Shown piece by piece: positions 43,301 to 53,757 of a stretch of 57,344 bases of DNA. The position numbers were made by a program, and so were the translations under genes. This stretch comes from a virus. How positions within the stretch are numbered: position 1 is the first letter of the stretch; each line of letters opens with the position of its first letter. The notes below the pieces were generated by a model. It had not been told where the DNA came from. It saw nothing but the letters and a program-made list of their open reading frames with translations, and made no database searches. Location: the IMG/VR virus record IMGVR_UViG_3300018410_000010, positions 1 through 57,344 of that record; one strand, written 5' to 3'.

Positions 43301-46300
43301 TATTCCCGCAGTTTCAGATCTTTGATCTGCTGGGAGTACTGATGTTCCATTTTCGAAGTATAGTTTAGCAACATCTCTCATAGCAGCGTTTGAGCCGTGG
43401 CGAATATCAAATGATACTGCATCGACCATAACACCAATATCACGCTCGCATTTATCTCTTTGGACAGTTGTTAATGATGCCCATAAAGTAGGATATGTTT
43501 GTTCAAAGTGTGCTTTACCTTCAGCAGCTAAGAATGCTCTGTTTAATTGTAAGCCATCAGTTGCGTTATTATCACTATTACCAACATTAGCAGAACCGAA
43601 GTTGTATGTAACTCCAGCATCGCCATCTGTCATGATGCTAATGATATTATTAAATGCGGCTGTTGCTCTTGTAAGCGCAGTACCAGTAAGTCTTGGTAAA
43701 ATATCATCTTTAACGTATTCAATACCTTCAATTGTTTCCGCCAACTGCTCTTCAATTACTTTGTCTGCACCTACTGTACCTACACGATATGCTTTACCGT
43801 AGTATTTTGAAGGGTAATCAGAACCGGTTTGAACATCTCTTGATACGGCATCGATAATGAACCCAACATCTCTTGCACACTTATCTTCATCATATGTGTA
43901 ATTGTCTTTGCGTACAAAGCGAACAATTTCTTCTTGAATAAAGTGGCGGTTCCATTGTAGAGCTTTACGAGCATATGTTCTGCTTGGCTCCATTGCTGGT
44001 GATAGAGCAGTATTTGCTGTAGGCAATCCTGCAAGTCTAGTTTCAGGCTTCTGAGTAATATCTAGAGAACCTCTGTAATCTGGAATTACTAATCTATCAT
44101 CTGTAATATCAGCAATGATATTTGCCAATCTCTTAGCTTCATCACCTGTAGCAGTATTTGCTGCAGTCAAGCTACGGTTTTGATACTTGATATTACCGTT
44201 TACTTGTCTAATAGCGTCAGGTAGTGCACTTACGAATGTATGGGCACCAGTGTATGCTCCAGCATCGCCAACCCACATTGTAATAGTGGTTGCAGTTACA
44301 CCAATGATAGGACAAGCCCTTGCATAGAACCTATGGTGAGCCTCTGGTGATGCGTGGTTTGTTGGACCGCTTCCTGTGTCACAGCTAAATGTGATCGCAT
44401 CTTCTTTAAACCAAACATAGTCGTCAGTTGTTAAGCTGTGAGTACCAATGGTTGCTTCCATGATACCAGTAACTGGATCGTATGTAGCTCCTGTTGGTTG
44501 GAATCCAGGACCAAAGATAGGTTCATGAATTGTATTTTCAACAACTTTCTTAATTACGTCTGCAATGTGATTAAACGCAAGTCTGGTTGGTTCTCTTTGA
44601 TAGAAAGGTAGTACGTTGATAGCACCTTCGAAGTAATATCTTGCATTGTAGATTGTAGCATCTTCGCCACCATACTCAAGATCTTCTGAGATAGCATCAA
44701 CAATGTAACCAACATCGCGAGGACATTTAGCTTCGTTATAACCGAGACCATTGTATGTTTCTGCAATATGATCAATGATTTCAGTTTGATATTTTGGTTT
44801 CTGACCTTTGATTGAGTTAAAGCTTGAAACTAATCCTGCAGGATAACCAGCAGTTACCGCAGTAAGTTTTGGTTCTACAATCTCTGGAATTGTACCATCA
44901 TTTTCAAGAATAACTTCACCAATGTCTTTGAACAGTTTTTCAGCTGCATGAGAAACACTTGGCTTCAACGATCTTCTTACACCGTTAGTTGTTGCACTTA
45001 CGAATGTATGAACTGCGTCAACCTTAGCAGGACCGACATCTAACGTTACAGTAGTTGAAGTAGCAGAATCAATTCTAACCGGCTTGTTATAAATTGGATC
45101 TGTTGGTCTTGGATGTGCAAGGTTACCACCACCGTTAGATGGGCAAGAAAGTGTAATTGCGTCTTCTTCAAAGATAACGTAATCACCTTCAGTTAGTGAG
45201 TGAGTTCCTAGTGTCATTGTCATAACACCAGTGATATGATCGTAGTTTACGTCGGTTGGTGTATAAGCTTCAGCCATATTAGCTCGCTTAACCGAGTTTG
45301 CAGATGCAGATACAAATGTATGAGCTGTTTGTGGCTCGTGCTTAATAGCATTTGTTGTAGCGCTTACAAAGATGTGTGTCGAACCAGAAGCTGATCCGGC
45401 GTTACCAACGTTAATTGTAAACGTTCCATCTTGACGCTTGATACAATTTGCAGTAGCTGATACAAATCTATGCTCACCAGTATATGCTGATGGACCAACA
45501 TTTACTTTAAATGTGTTTGTAGTTACATCTGAAATTTCTAACCAACGATTTGTAGCATAATCTGTTGTTCTTGGGTATCCTTTTGCTACATAGTGATTGT
45601 CAAGATCACATGTATAAGATAATCCATAATCAGCAATCATGATATAATCACCATTGCTAAATCCGTGATTTGAAATTGTAATTACTGTATCACCAGAAGC
45701 AGCATCGTATGAAGCATAAGTTGGTGTATGTTCTGTTTGACCAACGTTTGTGATAGCAATAGAATCACCAGCATATGGATCTGATCCTGGTCTTGGATAT
45801 GTATGCTGAGTAGCATGTCCATCTTGGTCACAAGTAAATGTAAATGAATTATCTACTAGAACAACACCGTTTCCAACTCTCAATCCGTGTTGGCCAACAG
45901 TAACCACCATATCTCCATTTACAGCATCGTAAGTAGCGGCTGTTGGAGTAAAGTATTTGTTAGGACCAGAAGCACCGGCGTCAACAGTAACAGTATTTGT
46001 AGTTACTGCTGTTACAACATATGGTTTTAATGCATATGGGTCAAGCCCAGCTCTTGGATAAGTTTTAGCAGCCTGGTCTCCATCCATTGTACACGTGAAT
46101 GAGAAGGAGTTTGGCTCCAATGTTAGTCTGTCACCATACTTGAAATCATGACCAGCAATTGTCATTACAAAATTACCGTTTGCTGGATCGTAAGTTGCAT
46201 TTGTTGGTGTATAAGTTGTTGTTGAATCTACAATAGTTTGTGTTACTGTATTTTGAAGATTATCAACAACTTCATTTCTTAAAATTTGACCAATCATTTT

Positions 46301-49300
46301 AGAAGCATGGAAGTAAGCTTCAGCAGTTGGAACTACTTCGTTATCGTCTAAGACTGGAATTGCATTTTCAAAGTAAAGCTTTGAGTTTGTTGCAGTTGCA
46401 GCATTTGAACCGTGAGCAACATCCCATGCAGCCAAGTCTACAAAGATTCCCATATCTCTTTCACAAGCTGCTACATCATATGTAAAGCCCGGATGATTTG
46501 CAGAGATCCATGCAATTGTTTCTTTTTGGATAAACTCTTTGTTAGCTTGTAGTGCGCCACGAGCTTTACGATGCTCAGGTGATAGTGACATGTCGCCATA
46601 TATTGGATCAGCAGCAGAGCCAAAGCCGTTTGTCATAATATCGATAATGATATCGAAGCCAGCGTTAGAGCTTACAATCGCGGCTGAATCTGTAAGAACG
46701 TCAGTTGCGATTTTACCTTTAAGCCAAGTGATTGCTCCAACAGTTTGAGTAAGCTGCTGGTTAATGACTGCATTTGCGCCTACAGTACCGATACGATAAC
46801 CTCTACCAGTATAGTAAGCATTTAATGTTGAATCTGTTGCAATATCTCTGGCAATTGCATCAAGAATAATGCCTGTATCGCGCATACACTTTTCTCTGTC
46901 ATAAACAAAGTAGTTTTCTTTCATGTATGCTTCAACTTCAGCCATCAAATATTCTTTGTTAGCTTGCAAGATTTTTCTAGCACGTACACCTTGAGTTGTA
47001 GATCTTACTTTTACAACTGCACCTTCGTCAGCAGATACAAATGTATGAATATCTGTATTTGTTCCAGCCGCGCCAACATTTACTGTAACTGTATTTGCCG
47101 TTGTTGCAGTAATTTCAAGAGGCATTTGATAATTAGGTTCACCAATACGTGGGTGGAAGTCTGTTCCTCCGCCGTTATGTGCACAGCTAAATGCAAATGA
47201 TTGTGGCATTAATTCAATATGATCTGAAGTTGTTAGATCATGGCCAGGAATTGTGATTTCCATAACACCAGTATTTGCTGCATAAAGCGTATCAGTTGGT
47301 GTATAAGCTTTTAGATATTTAGCAGGATCTGAGAAATACAATCCATTTGCATCAATACAATCTGCTTCAGCACTTACGAATGTGTGGTTGTTTGCGTGAC
47401 CATTAGCGTTACCAACATTGACTGTAACTGTATCAGCAGTAACTGCTTTTACTCTCACAGGTTCTTGATAAGCTGGGTGATCGTATAAAGGAGCAGCATC
47501 GTTACCAACTACACCACCAACATCACAGCTAAATACGATTGATTCTGGCGCGATTTTAAGCCACTTACCAACCGGCAAGTCATGCTGACCGATTGTAAGA
47601 ACCATGTCACCAGAAATAGGATCGTATGTTGCAGTTTGTGGTGTAAATGTACCTGTCCACATATCCGCTTCACGAACAGCATTTGTAGTTGCTGATACGA
47701 ATGTATGAACTGAAGTATCGCTTGACTCACCAACGTTTACAGTAATTGTTGTTGCTGTTCTTGCAGAAATTGAGATAGGTTTTTTCCATGCTGGATGTCT
47801 CTTCTCAGCTTCAATAGCATTTGCTGTAGCGCTTACAAACGTATGAGCTCCGCCACCGTTCTCTACAGCACCAACATTCATATAGATTGTGTCGCCGATT
47901 ACAGCGTCAATTACAATCTGCTTTTTATAGAATGGATGATGTGATTCTGGAGCAGGGTGGTTAGTTGCATTGTTATCCATTGCACAAGTAAATACAATGC
48001 TTCCTGGTTTGAACTCTACGAGATCACCGGCTTTTAAAGCATTTGTACCAATTGTTGCACTAAACTCACCTGTTGCAGGATCGTAAGTTGCATTTGATGG
48101 AGTATACTTGATAAAGTCTCTTGTAGGATAAGAATGCTCAGTTGCGTTACTATCAAGAGCACAAGTAAATGTTAAGCTATTTGGCTCAAGATAAATTTGG
48201 TCGCCAACTGCGAAATCGTGAGATCCAATTGTGATCTCAACTGAACCTGTTGCTGGATCATAAGCCGCATTTGTTGGCGTATATTTCTTACCGTTGTTAT
48301 TTAATAGTCGAGTCATTTCATCAAAAGCAGCATTTGCTCTATCTTCAGCAATTGAATCTGTTAAGATGTCAGCAACTTTTGATTTCATGTAGTTAATTGA
48401 ACCAACGGTTTGTGTTAGCTGATCTGTAACACTTACTTCACCAGACTTAGTACGGTATGCAGCGCCAGTTTGAATTGCGTTGTAGTTCGTACCTAGCATC
48501 ATGTCTCGTTGGACAGCTGGTAAAATATATTCTTCAGTATCTCTCTTACACTTTTTAGAGTCGTAAACGTAATATTCGTCATCAACCCAGTCCATCATAT
48601 AATCTTGAATGAACTCTTTGTTAGTTTGTAGTTGCTTACGAGCATTTCTCTTATCAGCAGCGATTGATGTATTATCACTAAACGTAATTGCGTCACCAAT
48701 TACTGATATACAATCGTCAGCAGCTCTTACAAATCTATGCTCGTAATTTGCTGCAGTCATGCCTGGATTTACTGTAATCGTTTTTGCAGACACAGCAATA
48801 ATTGGCAGAGCAGCTAAATAAGCTTTTTCTTGAATTCTTGGATGAAGAATTTCAGTAGTGTAATTATCGCTTGAGCACTTAAATACAAAGCTTTCTTTTC
48901 CAAGATTTACATAACGACCAGGTGTTAGATCGTGAGTACCGATCGTAATCACCATATTACCAGTTACTGGATCATATGTAGCATTTGTTGGAGTATACTT
49001 GTCTCCAGTGTTTTGAAGTGCATTAATAATTGTATTGAATGATTTGTATGCATCTGCAGCCGCAGGAGCTGAGTTTGCTTGAATCAATTCATCTGTTGTT
49101 TTGCGTAATCTTTGGAATGAAGCAATTGTTTCATTTCTTTGATTTTCTAATACTGTTCTCGCAGTATTAACATAATACGCAAGACCTGTTGTGACAGAGT
49201 TGTAGTTTGTATCCAGCAACATGTCAAACTTCGTTGCAGGTAGAATGTACTCTTGAATGTCGCGCTCACACTTGGCGCTATCATATGCGTAGAATTCTTC

Positions 49301-52102
49301 GTTATTATCAATCCAATCAACGAATTCGCTAATAATCAAATCTCTGTTATCTTGAACAAGCTCACGAGCTGCAACAGCATGCTGATCGCCAGTTGTAGCA
49401 AATATAATTGGGTTTGCCGCGGCTTCGCCGTTATTTAAAATGTTAATTGTTTCGTCGAATGATCTATCCAAACGCGATTGAACTTGAGTATTTGCATTTT
49501 CAAAGATAAAGTCAACTGACTCTTTGATATGCTCAACAGATCCAACTGTCTCTGTAAGCTGTTCATTAACAACAACATATGAGATTGGTGATTGATAAGT
49601 AATACCGTTTAAACGACCCCAGTAGTTACCGTTTGTTGCGACGTCATATGAAGCACTATCGATAATTAGGCCCGTATCGCGGAAACACTTGTCTGCATTA
49701 TAACCTTGATAGCCAAGACCAGGCGCGCCATTAAATCCTGTTGTAGTATTTGCAGTAAGATAATATACCATATTATCGACGATATCTTGTGAATTCTCAT
49801 CAAGCTGATCAGCAAATGTGGTGTTTGCAATTAAGTTAAGACCTTGCTTATCAGAATCTCTAGGAGCTTCAGCTGGCTTAATAATTACTGTGCTACCACG
49901 TGCACGCATTGAGATGTCACCAAACTGAGAACCTGAGTTGTTCAACGTCATTTGACCGCCATCAAGAGCAAAGAACGCTTGGCGAGTAAAGATTGACAAT
50001 GAACCGATACCGTTGACACCAGCACCGTTCTTAGCAACGTAACCTGTACCGTTTTGAGTACGAGGTGTGAAACCAAAACAAAGTACGTATGTATAAAGTG
50101 AGTCAGTATCTAGAACAGCTCTGTCTGCAAGTAGACAACCACCACCTCGACCAACTAGTCTGTTCGGGAAGTCATCAATACCGATTGATTCGATAGTACC
50201 TGTACCGCCACGCTGAGCAAATAACTGATCACCGACTTCTACATTACCTTTTAGATTACGTACATAAATCTGACGGTTTGAATCGATATCGTCAATATAT
50301 GAAATATATCCTGAAGCACCGCTTGAAAATGTTACTTCGTCATCAATCTCAAAGTTTGATTGTGCACTATGTCCTACTTCTAAATAGAATTCTTGACCTA
50401 AGTCAAGGATTGTGCCTTTTGAGTTAAATGGGTTAAGTGGTGGCTCAACGTCTAAACGATTAAAGTTTGAAAGCTGCGTAGAGTCACGAAGATATGGTGA
50501 ACGACGTAGTAAAGCACCTGGACGATAAGCAATTGCAAATCCGCCTTCAGGCTGGTCGAAGTTATCAACCTCGAAGTTCATGTATGAGAAACCTTGAACA
50601 TAACAGCCAGATCCAACTAGAACACCGTTAGTGCGCTCCCAACCTTTTTTCTTTTGAATTACTGTTGCATACTGTCCAGCTGTTGATGTCATAGAACAAT
50701 CATCTGGTAGCATAATTGGCTCATCAACATAGTAAGTACCAGGACCTACCGAAATATGAACTGCATTATTAATGTCATTACGGTCGAACAATCCACCCGC
50801 TTTTTCCAAACAAAGTTCTTCAGCTCTTTTTAGAGTACGAACTGGCTGAAGAATAGTACCAGGATTTGCGTCGTCACCATCTGAAGCAACATGCACTTTA
50901 AGAGCTTTATTTGTTTTTCTAGAAAACTCGTCATAAAGCTGACGATATGTCATTTGCTCAGTTTCGCCAGTTTTGACGTTCTTTAGAGCAAAGTAAGAAT
51001 CTTCATCGATTGGAGCTTCGAATGTTTTTGTAAGCTCCATATTGAAGTCAGCAAGCTGTGACTCATCAATAGTTGAGTTAGCAATACGTACTTCGTTTAG
51101 ATCTGAGTTTTCAATTTTAGATCTGTTTTGTTCTAATCCATCAGAAGTCGAAGATGAAATTGTAATGTTTGTTGCAACAACTTGATCCATGCTACCAGTA
51201 AGTGTAGCGTCTTGCAATGTCGGATTAGTAAATGTGTTATTGTTACCAGTACCATCTGAGAAATCAGAATTAGTAATTTGAACATTGTTTGCTGTACTAT
51301 CATTGAGTTCAGAATTTGTAATTACAATATTGTTTGCGGTTGTATCAACAATTTCTGAGTTAGCAATACGAGTATCCCAAATATCGCCATTTGCAAATCT
51401 GGAATTTGTAATTGTAACATTATCTAAATCTGTATCACGGATATCAGCATTAGCGATATCAACGTCAAAGATTTGAGTGTTACCAGAAATTGTTGAGTTC
51501 TCAACAGTGCTGTTTGAGATCGCTGTATCAAACATCTCTGAGTTAGAAATAACAGCATCTTCAAGAATAAGCTCATCAATTTGAATGTTTGTAAGGATAA
51601 GGTTATTTGCAGTACCGCCTTCAATTGTAACGTTATTGAAGAATGAGTCATCAATTGTAGAATTTGTGAATGTATCGTTATTACCAGTCGAATTATTTAA
51701 CTGGCCTTGATCTACAATAGTATTTGTAAAGACGTTATTGTTACCAGTACCATCTGAGAAATCAGAGCCTTCAATTGTAGAGTTTGCAATAGCAACATTA
51801 CGAATATCTGTGCCATCCATAGTACCACGAGCAATATCAGTATCTTCGATATCACCGTTGGTAAAGGTGTTTTGATTCATTGTGTTGTTGTCGATCTGAG
51901 AATTTCTGATCGTAACGTTGCTGATTGATCCACCAGTAATGGTAATTCTATCAAAAATCTCATATTGAATGGCTTGAACTAACTCTTTTCGAGTTATGTT
52001 TTTTGTACCGTCGTCACCCTGAATCAAGTTAACAATGACAAAGAGGTCCTCGGATCTGGTATTGGCGCCTTTTATCGGACCTAATTCTGAAATCTTTGAC
52101 AT
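40391..52102 (-). CDS. Giant repeat-rich virion protein, 3903 aa
   Basis: The N-terminus SKISELGPIKGANTRSEDLF is a phage fibre adaptor. Residues about 55-340 are pentapeptide-like (IANSTIEGSDF, ISNSEMFDTAI), predicted to form a right-handed beta-helix. Residues about 395-620 resemble a pectate-lyase-type helix (VASDGDDANPGT, VRTLKRAEELC, VHISVGPGTYYVDEP). The rest alternates two units: a helical one with C-x-RD-x-G-x-IVDAISxDIxxG (about 11 copies) and a beta one running from YTPTNATYDPxTGxM to HTFVSATTNAI (about 11 copies). The C-terminus is basic. A late promoter lies 31 bases upstream. It is probably a long fibre or spike that contacts the host; the pattern repeats but no catalytic site is evident. 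The frame is intact over 11.7 kb. Confidence 0.8.
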   Translation of the reverse strand: MSKISELGPIKGANTRSEDLFVIVNLIQGDDGTKNITRKELVQAIQYEIFDRITITGGSISNVTIRNSQIDNNTMNQNTFTNGDIEDTDIARGTMDGTDIRNVAIANSTIEGSDFSDGTGNNNVFTNTIVDQGQLNNSTGNNDTFTNSTIDDSFFNNVTIEGGTANNLILTNIQIDELILEDAVISNSEMFDTAISNSTVENSTISGNTQIFDVDIANADIRDTDLDNVTITNSRFANGDIWDTRIANSEIVDTTANNIVITNSELNDSTANNVQITNSDFSDGTGNNNTFTNPTLQDATLTGSMDQVVATNITISSSTSDGLEQNRSKIENSDLNEVRIANSTIDESQLADFNMELTKTFEAPIDEDSYFALKNVKTGETEQMTYRQLYDEFSRKTNKALKVHVASDGDDANPGTILQPVRTLKRAEELCLEKAGGLFDRNDINNAVHISVGPGTYYVDEPIMLPDDCSMTSTAGQYATVIQKKKGWERTNGVLVGSGCYVQGFSYMNFEVDNFDQPEGGFAIAYRPGALLRRSPYLRDSTQLSNFNRLDVEPPLNPFNSKGTILDLGQEFYLEVGHSAQSNFEIDDEVTFSSGASGYISYIDDIDSNRQIYVRNLKGNVEVGDQLFAQRGGTGTIESIGIDDFPNRLVGRGGGCLLADRAVLDTDSLYTYVLCFGFTPRTQNGTGYVAKNGAGVNGIGSLSIFTRQAFFALDGGQMTLNNSGSQFGDISMRARGSTVIIKPAEAPRDSDKQGLNLIANTTFADQLDENSQDIVDNMVYYLTANTTTGFNGAPGLGYQGYNADKCFRDTGLIIDSASYDVATNGNYWGRLNGITYQSPISYVVVNEQLTETVGSVEHIKESVDFIFENANTQVQSRLDRSFDETINILNNGEAAANPIIFATTGDQHAVAARELVQDNRDLIISEFVDWIDNNEEFYAYDSAKCERDIQEYILPATKFDMLLDTNYNSVTTGLAYYVNTARTVLENQRNETIASFQRLRKTTDELIQANSAPAAADAYKSFNTIINALQNTGDKYTPTNATYDPVTGNMVITIGTHDLTPGRYVNLGKESFVFKCSSDNYTTEILHPRIQEKAYLAALPIIAVSAKTITVNPGMTAANYEHRFVRAADDCISVIGDAITFSDNTSIAADKRNARKQLQTNKEFIQDYMMDWVDDEYYVYDSKKCKRDTEEYILPAVQRDMMLGTNYNAIQTGAAYRTKSGEVSVTDQLTQTVGSINYMKSKVADILTDSIAEDRANAAFDEMTRLLNNNGKKYTPTNAAYDPATGSVEITIGSHDFAVGDQIYLEPNSLTFTCALDSNATEHSYPTRDFIKYTPSNATYDPATGEFSATIGTNALKAGDLVEFKPGSIVFTCAMDNNATNHPAPESHHPFYKKQIVIDAVIGDTIYMNVGAVENGGGAHTFVSATANAIEAEKRHPAWKKPISISARTATTITVNVGESSDTSVHTFVSATTNAVREADMWTGTFTPQTATYDPISGDMVLTIGQHDLPVGKWLKIAPESIVFSCDVGGVVGNDAAPLYDHPAYQEPVRVKAVTADTVTVNVGNANGHANNHTFVSAEADCIDANGLYFSDPAKYLKAYTPTDTLYAANTGVMEITIPGHDLTTSDHIELMPQSFAFSCAHNGGGTDFHPRIGEPNYQMPLEITATTANTVTVNVGAAGTNTDIHTFVSADEGAVVKVRSTTQGVRARKILQANKEYLMAEVEAYMKENYFVYDREKCMRDTGIILDAIARDIATDSTLNAYYTGRGYRIGTVGANAVINQQLTQTVGAITWLKGKIATDVLTDSAAIVSSNAGFDIIIDIMTNGFGSAADPIYGDMSLSPEHRKARGALQANKEFIQKETIAWISANHPGFTYDVAACERDMGIFVDLAAWDVAHGSNAATATNSKLYFENAIPVLDDNEVVPTAEAYFHASKMIGQILRNEVVDNLQNTVTQTIVDSTTTYTPTNATYDPANGNFVMTIAGHDFKYGDRLTLEPNSFSFTCTMDGDQAAKTYPRAGLDPYALKPYVVTAVTTNTVTVDAGASGPNKYFTPTAATYDAVNGDMVVTVGQHGLRVGNGVVLVDNSFTFTCDQDGHATQHTYPRPGSDPYAGDSIAITNVGQTEHTPTYASYDAASGDTVITISNHGFSNGDYIMIADYGLSYTCDLDNHYVAKGYPRTTDYATNRWLEISDVTTNTFKVNVGPSAYTGEHRFVSATANCIKRQDGTFTINVGNAGSASGSTHIFVSATTNAIKHEPQTAHTFVSASANSVKRANMAEAYTPTDVNYDHITGVMTMTLGTHSLTEGDYVIFEEDAITLSCPSNGGGNLAHPRPTDPIYNKPVRIDSATSTTVTLDVGPAKVDAVHTFVSATTNGVRRSLKPSVSHAAEKLFKDIGEVILENDGTIPEIVEPKLTAVTAGYPAGLVSSFNSIKGQKPKYQTEIIDHIAETYNGLGYNEAKCPRDVGYIVDAISEDLEYGGEDATIYNARYYFEGAINVLPFYQREPTRLAFNHIADVIKKVVENTIHEPIFGPGFQPTGATYDPVTGIMEATIGTHSLTTDDYVWFKEDAITFSCDTGSGPTNHASPEAHHRFYARACPIIGVTATTITMWVGDAGAYTGAHTFVSALPDAIRQVNGNIKYQNRSLTAANTATGDEAKRLANIIADITDDRLVIPDYRGSLDITQKPETRLAGLPTANTALSPAMEPSRTYARKALQWNRHFIQEEIVRFVRKDNYTYDEDKCARDVGFIIDAVSRDVQTGSDYPSKYYGKAYRVGTVGADKVIEEQLAETIEGIEYVKDDILPRLTGTALTRATAAFNNIISIMTDGDAGVTYNFGSANVGNSDNNATDGLQLNRAFLAAEGKAHFEQTYPTLWASLTTVQRDKCERDIGVMVDAVSFDIRHGSNAAMRDVAKLYFENGTSVLPADQRSETAGIFAHVGGIAERVVLKQTVTPTAGNAESQVTSGFGNVVAGTGADVENLFLIVRDIILDDSLINMPQLKEADTSDGAATGYDYEVSTAIIRDRKEGLGDTVVQYLKDKFGYLEYSEERCRRDTGYIVDAISHDIQYGGNSAMHGTAELYFKNAVNILPIDQRDSTRRAFEYLGKVVRWVTRNEHVPRELGRKWQPTGATYDPVTGVFTATLGANHNLEVGDYVLIAPESIVFTCALDGNQQEHAAPESHHPYYNTPMKITAADATTITMNVGKTAYGEGGAHTFVSAKLNAIAHVTGNPVRQEMPSLAVRRETAQEAMELATMLAKVADDNDPSGIPARVDPHINWIDASILSAKNAVENDAARIAETLQTYIYETYKGLSYSREKCRRDVGVMIDALSHDVNYTTNYATVRTAELYFENAISVLPKDQREQTANFYVEMADLVGDVVRATAVNTDHMSHTSAEQDITTHPAATATEKEEVMDLVRIVEDSIRRDSMDIIPEILDPNTSWVDAGKVWAAKQIDDNLDELADDITQFLQDEFTIIDYNKTKCKRDAGYILDAMSWDFNYGGNKATRWNADFYYWNNELRVPEDTRVATAQAYRQLGYIVSDIVAGKYPGQRLRTELGGAHQVQQAIDLGMILYNALYYNSPEALGPEIEPNFAWENDKQFSFAKDILQNNRNDLQREVQRFITSEYKFIDLPKTYRDGGNLVKILANDFRFIDPALNIDGSDKATRAFVGALFNIDAQHVFPVFNPPSTFADWRKLRFKGTRPTNTDLPDGSSDDPRKRWDAFIVPTNNSGNRYVGRIWYYNGTTWIDSNADNNTDLLDSFTGAWTQMKTYINNNIAVNQDQRDMVTELIDNVLIDSVIRPNFLTFGSLVESIAHQFNGASAGVNRNALPLNFRNVGAAIGANASVLSENGGRIRWSGSDELNNQYFARGLRINGRTGRIEGRPFTSSVRKLARRASNSRAQL

Positions 52103-52132
52103 GCGTCTATTACCCTTGTATGTTTTTCTTAT

Positions 52133-52140
52133 TATTTATA
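52133..52140 (-). promoter_or_regulatory. T4-type late promoter TATAAATA
   Basis: An exact TATAAATA on the minus strand lies 30 bases upstream of the ATG of the 3903-residue gene, in the 42-base gap after the 211-residue gene. Confidence 0.75.
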
Positions 52141-52144
52141 ATAA

Positions 52145-52780
52145 TTAGCCGTAGCGTTGCCCAGGAAGTGCTACAACAAAATAGCCTTGATCTTTTTTTG
52201 TTTTATGTCCAAATGAGTATCCCAAACCGCTTTTCACAACATCATTATATAAGTTTTCAGGACCTCCCCAAATTTTCCAATCATCAGTAATATTTTCTTG
52301 ATCTGTTCCAGAAGCTTCTAAATTATCTTCTGAGTCAAAATAATCTACTTTCATGGTTCTTAGTTTTAAATTAATATGATAATGTTTTTTACCTAACACA
52401 TTACCTTGCTTATTTAAATAATAACCATTTCCCCAATGCCATTCTGTACCCAAGTCGGCAGGTTTATTATGAGTTGTGGTAACATAAATTCTAAGACTTT
52501 CAGTACTCAGCGTGCCTAAATCAATGGCAATTAAACCGGTTCTTGTTCCTTCAGGGCCAGGCTCATATAATCTTCTTGGTATTGAAAATCCATATTTGCC
52601 TACAAAGTTATCTATATCTTTTCTGATTTCTTCTGAGTTATTGCGGATGTAAATTACAACTGAATGTGTATCTTGGCGTCTAACGAATTCTAATGTAGTT
52701 TGGATACTGATTGGAAATATATCTAATGCTTCGTCTAGAATATCATAATAGCCTCGAAAAATATTTGAATCTACCATCAT
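52145..52780 (-). CDS. Unrecognised virion-region protein, 211 aa
   Basis: I do not recognise this protein. It has a helical, hydrophobic N-terminal third (FRGYYDILDEALDIFPISIQTTLEF), an alpha/beta middle (SVVIYIRNNSEEIRKDIDNF, RTGLIAIDLGTLSTESLRIYV), and a C-terminal part with HYHINLKLRTMKVDYF and SGLGYSFGHKTKKDQGYFVV. There is a His pair in GTEWHWGNG. It sits between two fibre genes, overlapping the glycine-rich gene by four bases, and is thus likely to be made late. A fibre assembly factor or small structural part is possible; nothing in the sequence decides. Confidence 0.55.
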   Translation of the reverse strand: MMVDSNIFRGYYDILDEALDIFPISIQTTLEFVRRQDTHSVVIYIRNNSEEIRKDIDNFVGKYGFSIPRRLYEPGPEGTRTGLIAIDLGTLSTESLRIYVTTTHNKPADLGTEWHWGNGYYLNKQGNVLGKKHYHINLKLRTMKVDYFDSEDNLEASGTDQENITDDWKIWGGPENLYNDVVKSGLGYSFGHKTKKDQGYFVVALPGQRYG

Positions 52781-53757
52781 ACTACTCCACTAGTAGGTAC
52801 AGGAAATCTTGTTACTGTGCCATTTCTATTTACACGAAAACCAAAATAATACGATTTATTTCTATCATCGTTAGATCCACCGCCACTGGGTGCAAATTGG
52901 AATAATTGATTAGCAGCACTATCCACAGTAAATTCCATATAGCCTGGATTTCCGTAACCGCCGTCGTGGTTACCTACATCAAATGCTGGAGTTCCACCTT
53001 TACCAACTTGTACGACATAGTCTACTTCTACATCTATATCAAGTTTGCCTTCCCATCTTCCGTCATGCTGTCCACCTGCGCCGGCTTTACCCCATTCGTC
53101 AGCGCCACCTCTGTTAATCAAACCAAAGAATTCATAGCTATCTCCATTACCTTGGTCGCCGCCACCGCCACCGCCAGCTGCACCCCAGTGCCCCCAAGGT
53201 GCCGAGCCACCAGCACTATTTCGAGCGGCTGCTGCGCCACCTACACCAAAATCAGAACCTTCTCCAGCAGTCGCATTAGCATCGCTGAACGCGTTATTGA
53301 GTCCGCCTAGTCCACCAAACGTGCCCGCTGCAGACGGGCTAAATATTTGTCCGTCCCGTGTTAAGTCGAATGCACCTTGTATAAAATAATTTCTTGCAAT
53401 TACATCAGGTACCACGCCGCCGTTTACATCTACACGTTCATCAAAAGTTGACATAAGCATAATACCTGTAGCTCCGCCCGAACCCGCATTACTTACAATA
53501 TCAGAATTGTTTTCAAAACCAGAACCACCAGCTCCACCGCCACCATACGCTTTAAATTCTAAAGTAATAATTTTAGTAGCACCGTAAAATTGACCCAAAG
53601 AAATAGGAAGACCAGATCCTGCTACGGGAATAGCAGAGTTTGCATTTTTATTGGGCACATAATTACCACCACGATAATAATCACTCAGTGATCCAGTACC
53701 GCCAAACTCATCAATAATGTCTTGGATGTTAATGGGACCCGATGTCTTAATAGGCAT
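52777..53757 (-). CDS. Glycine-rich tail/fibre protein, 326 aa
   Basis: The N-terminus (SGPINIQDIIDEFGGTG, SDYYRGGNYVPNKN, ISLGQFYGATK) is a motif I know from many phage structural proteins; it precedes a variable C-terminal domain. From residue about 65 on the chain is a glycine-rich domain: AYGGGGAGGSGFEN, GSGGATGIM, GTFGGLGGLNN, GVGGAAAARNSAGG and GGGGGGDQGNG. Such Gly-rich loops build polyglycine-type adhesin tips in T4-related phages. Residues 235-326 form a beta closing domain (VDYVVQVGKGGTP). It is probably a tip adhesin or a receptor-binding part. It ends four bases into the next gene and starts next to the S74 fibre gene. Confidence 0.75.
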   Translation of the reverse strand: MPIKTSGPINIQDIIDEFGGTGSLSDYYRGGNYVPNKNANSAIPVAGSGLPISLGQFYGATKIITLEFKAYGGGGAGGSGFENNSDIVSNAGSGGATGIMLMSTFDERVDVNGGVVPDVIARNYFIQGAFDLTRDGQIFSPSAAGTFGGLGGLNNAFSDANATAGEGSDFGVGGAAAARNSAGGSAPWGHWGAAGGGGGGDQGNGDSYEFFGLINRGGADEWGKAGAGGQHDGRWEGKLDIDVEVDYVVQVGKGGTPAFDVGNHDGGYGNPGYMEFTVDSAANQLFQFAPSGGGSNDDRNKSYYFGFRVNRNGTVTRFPVPTSGVV

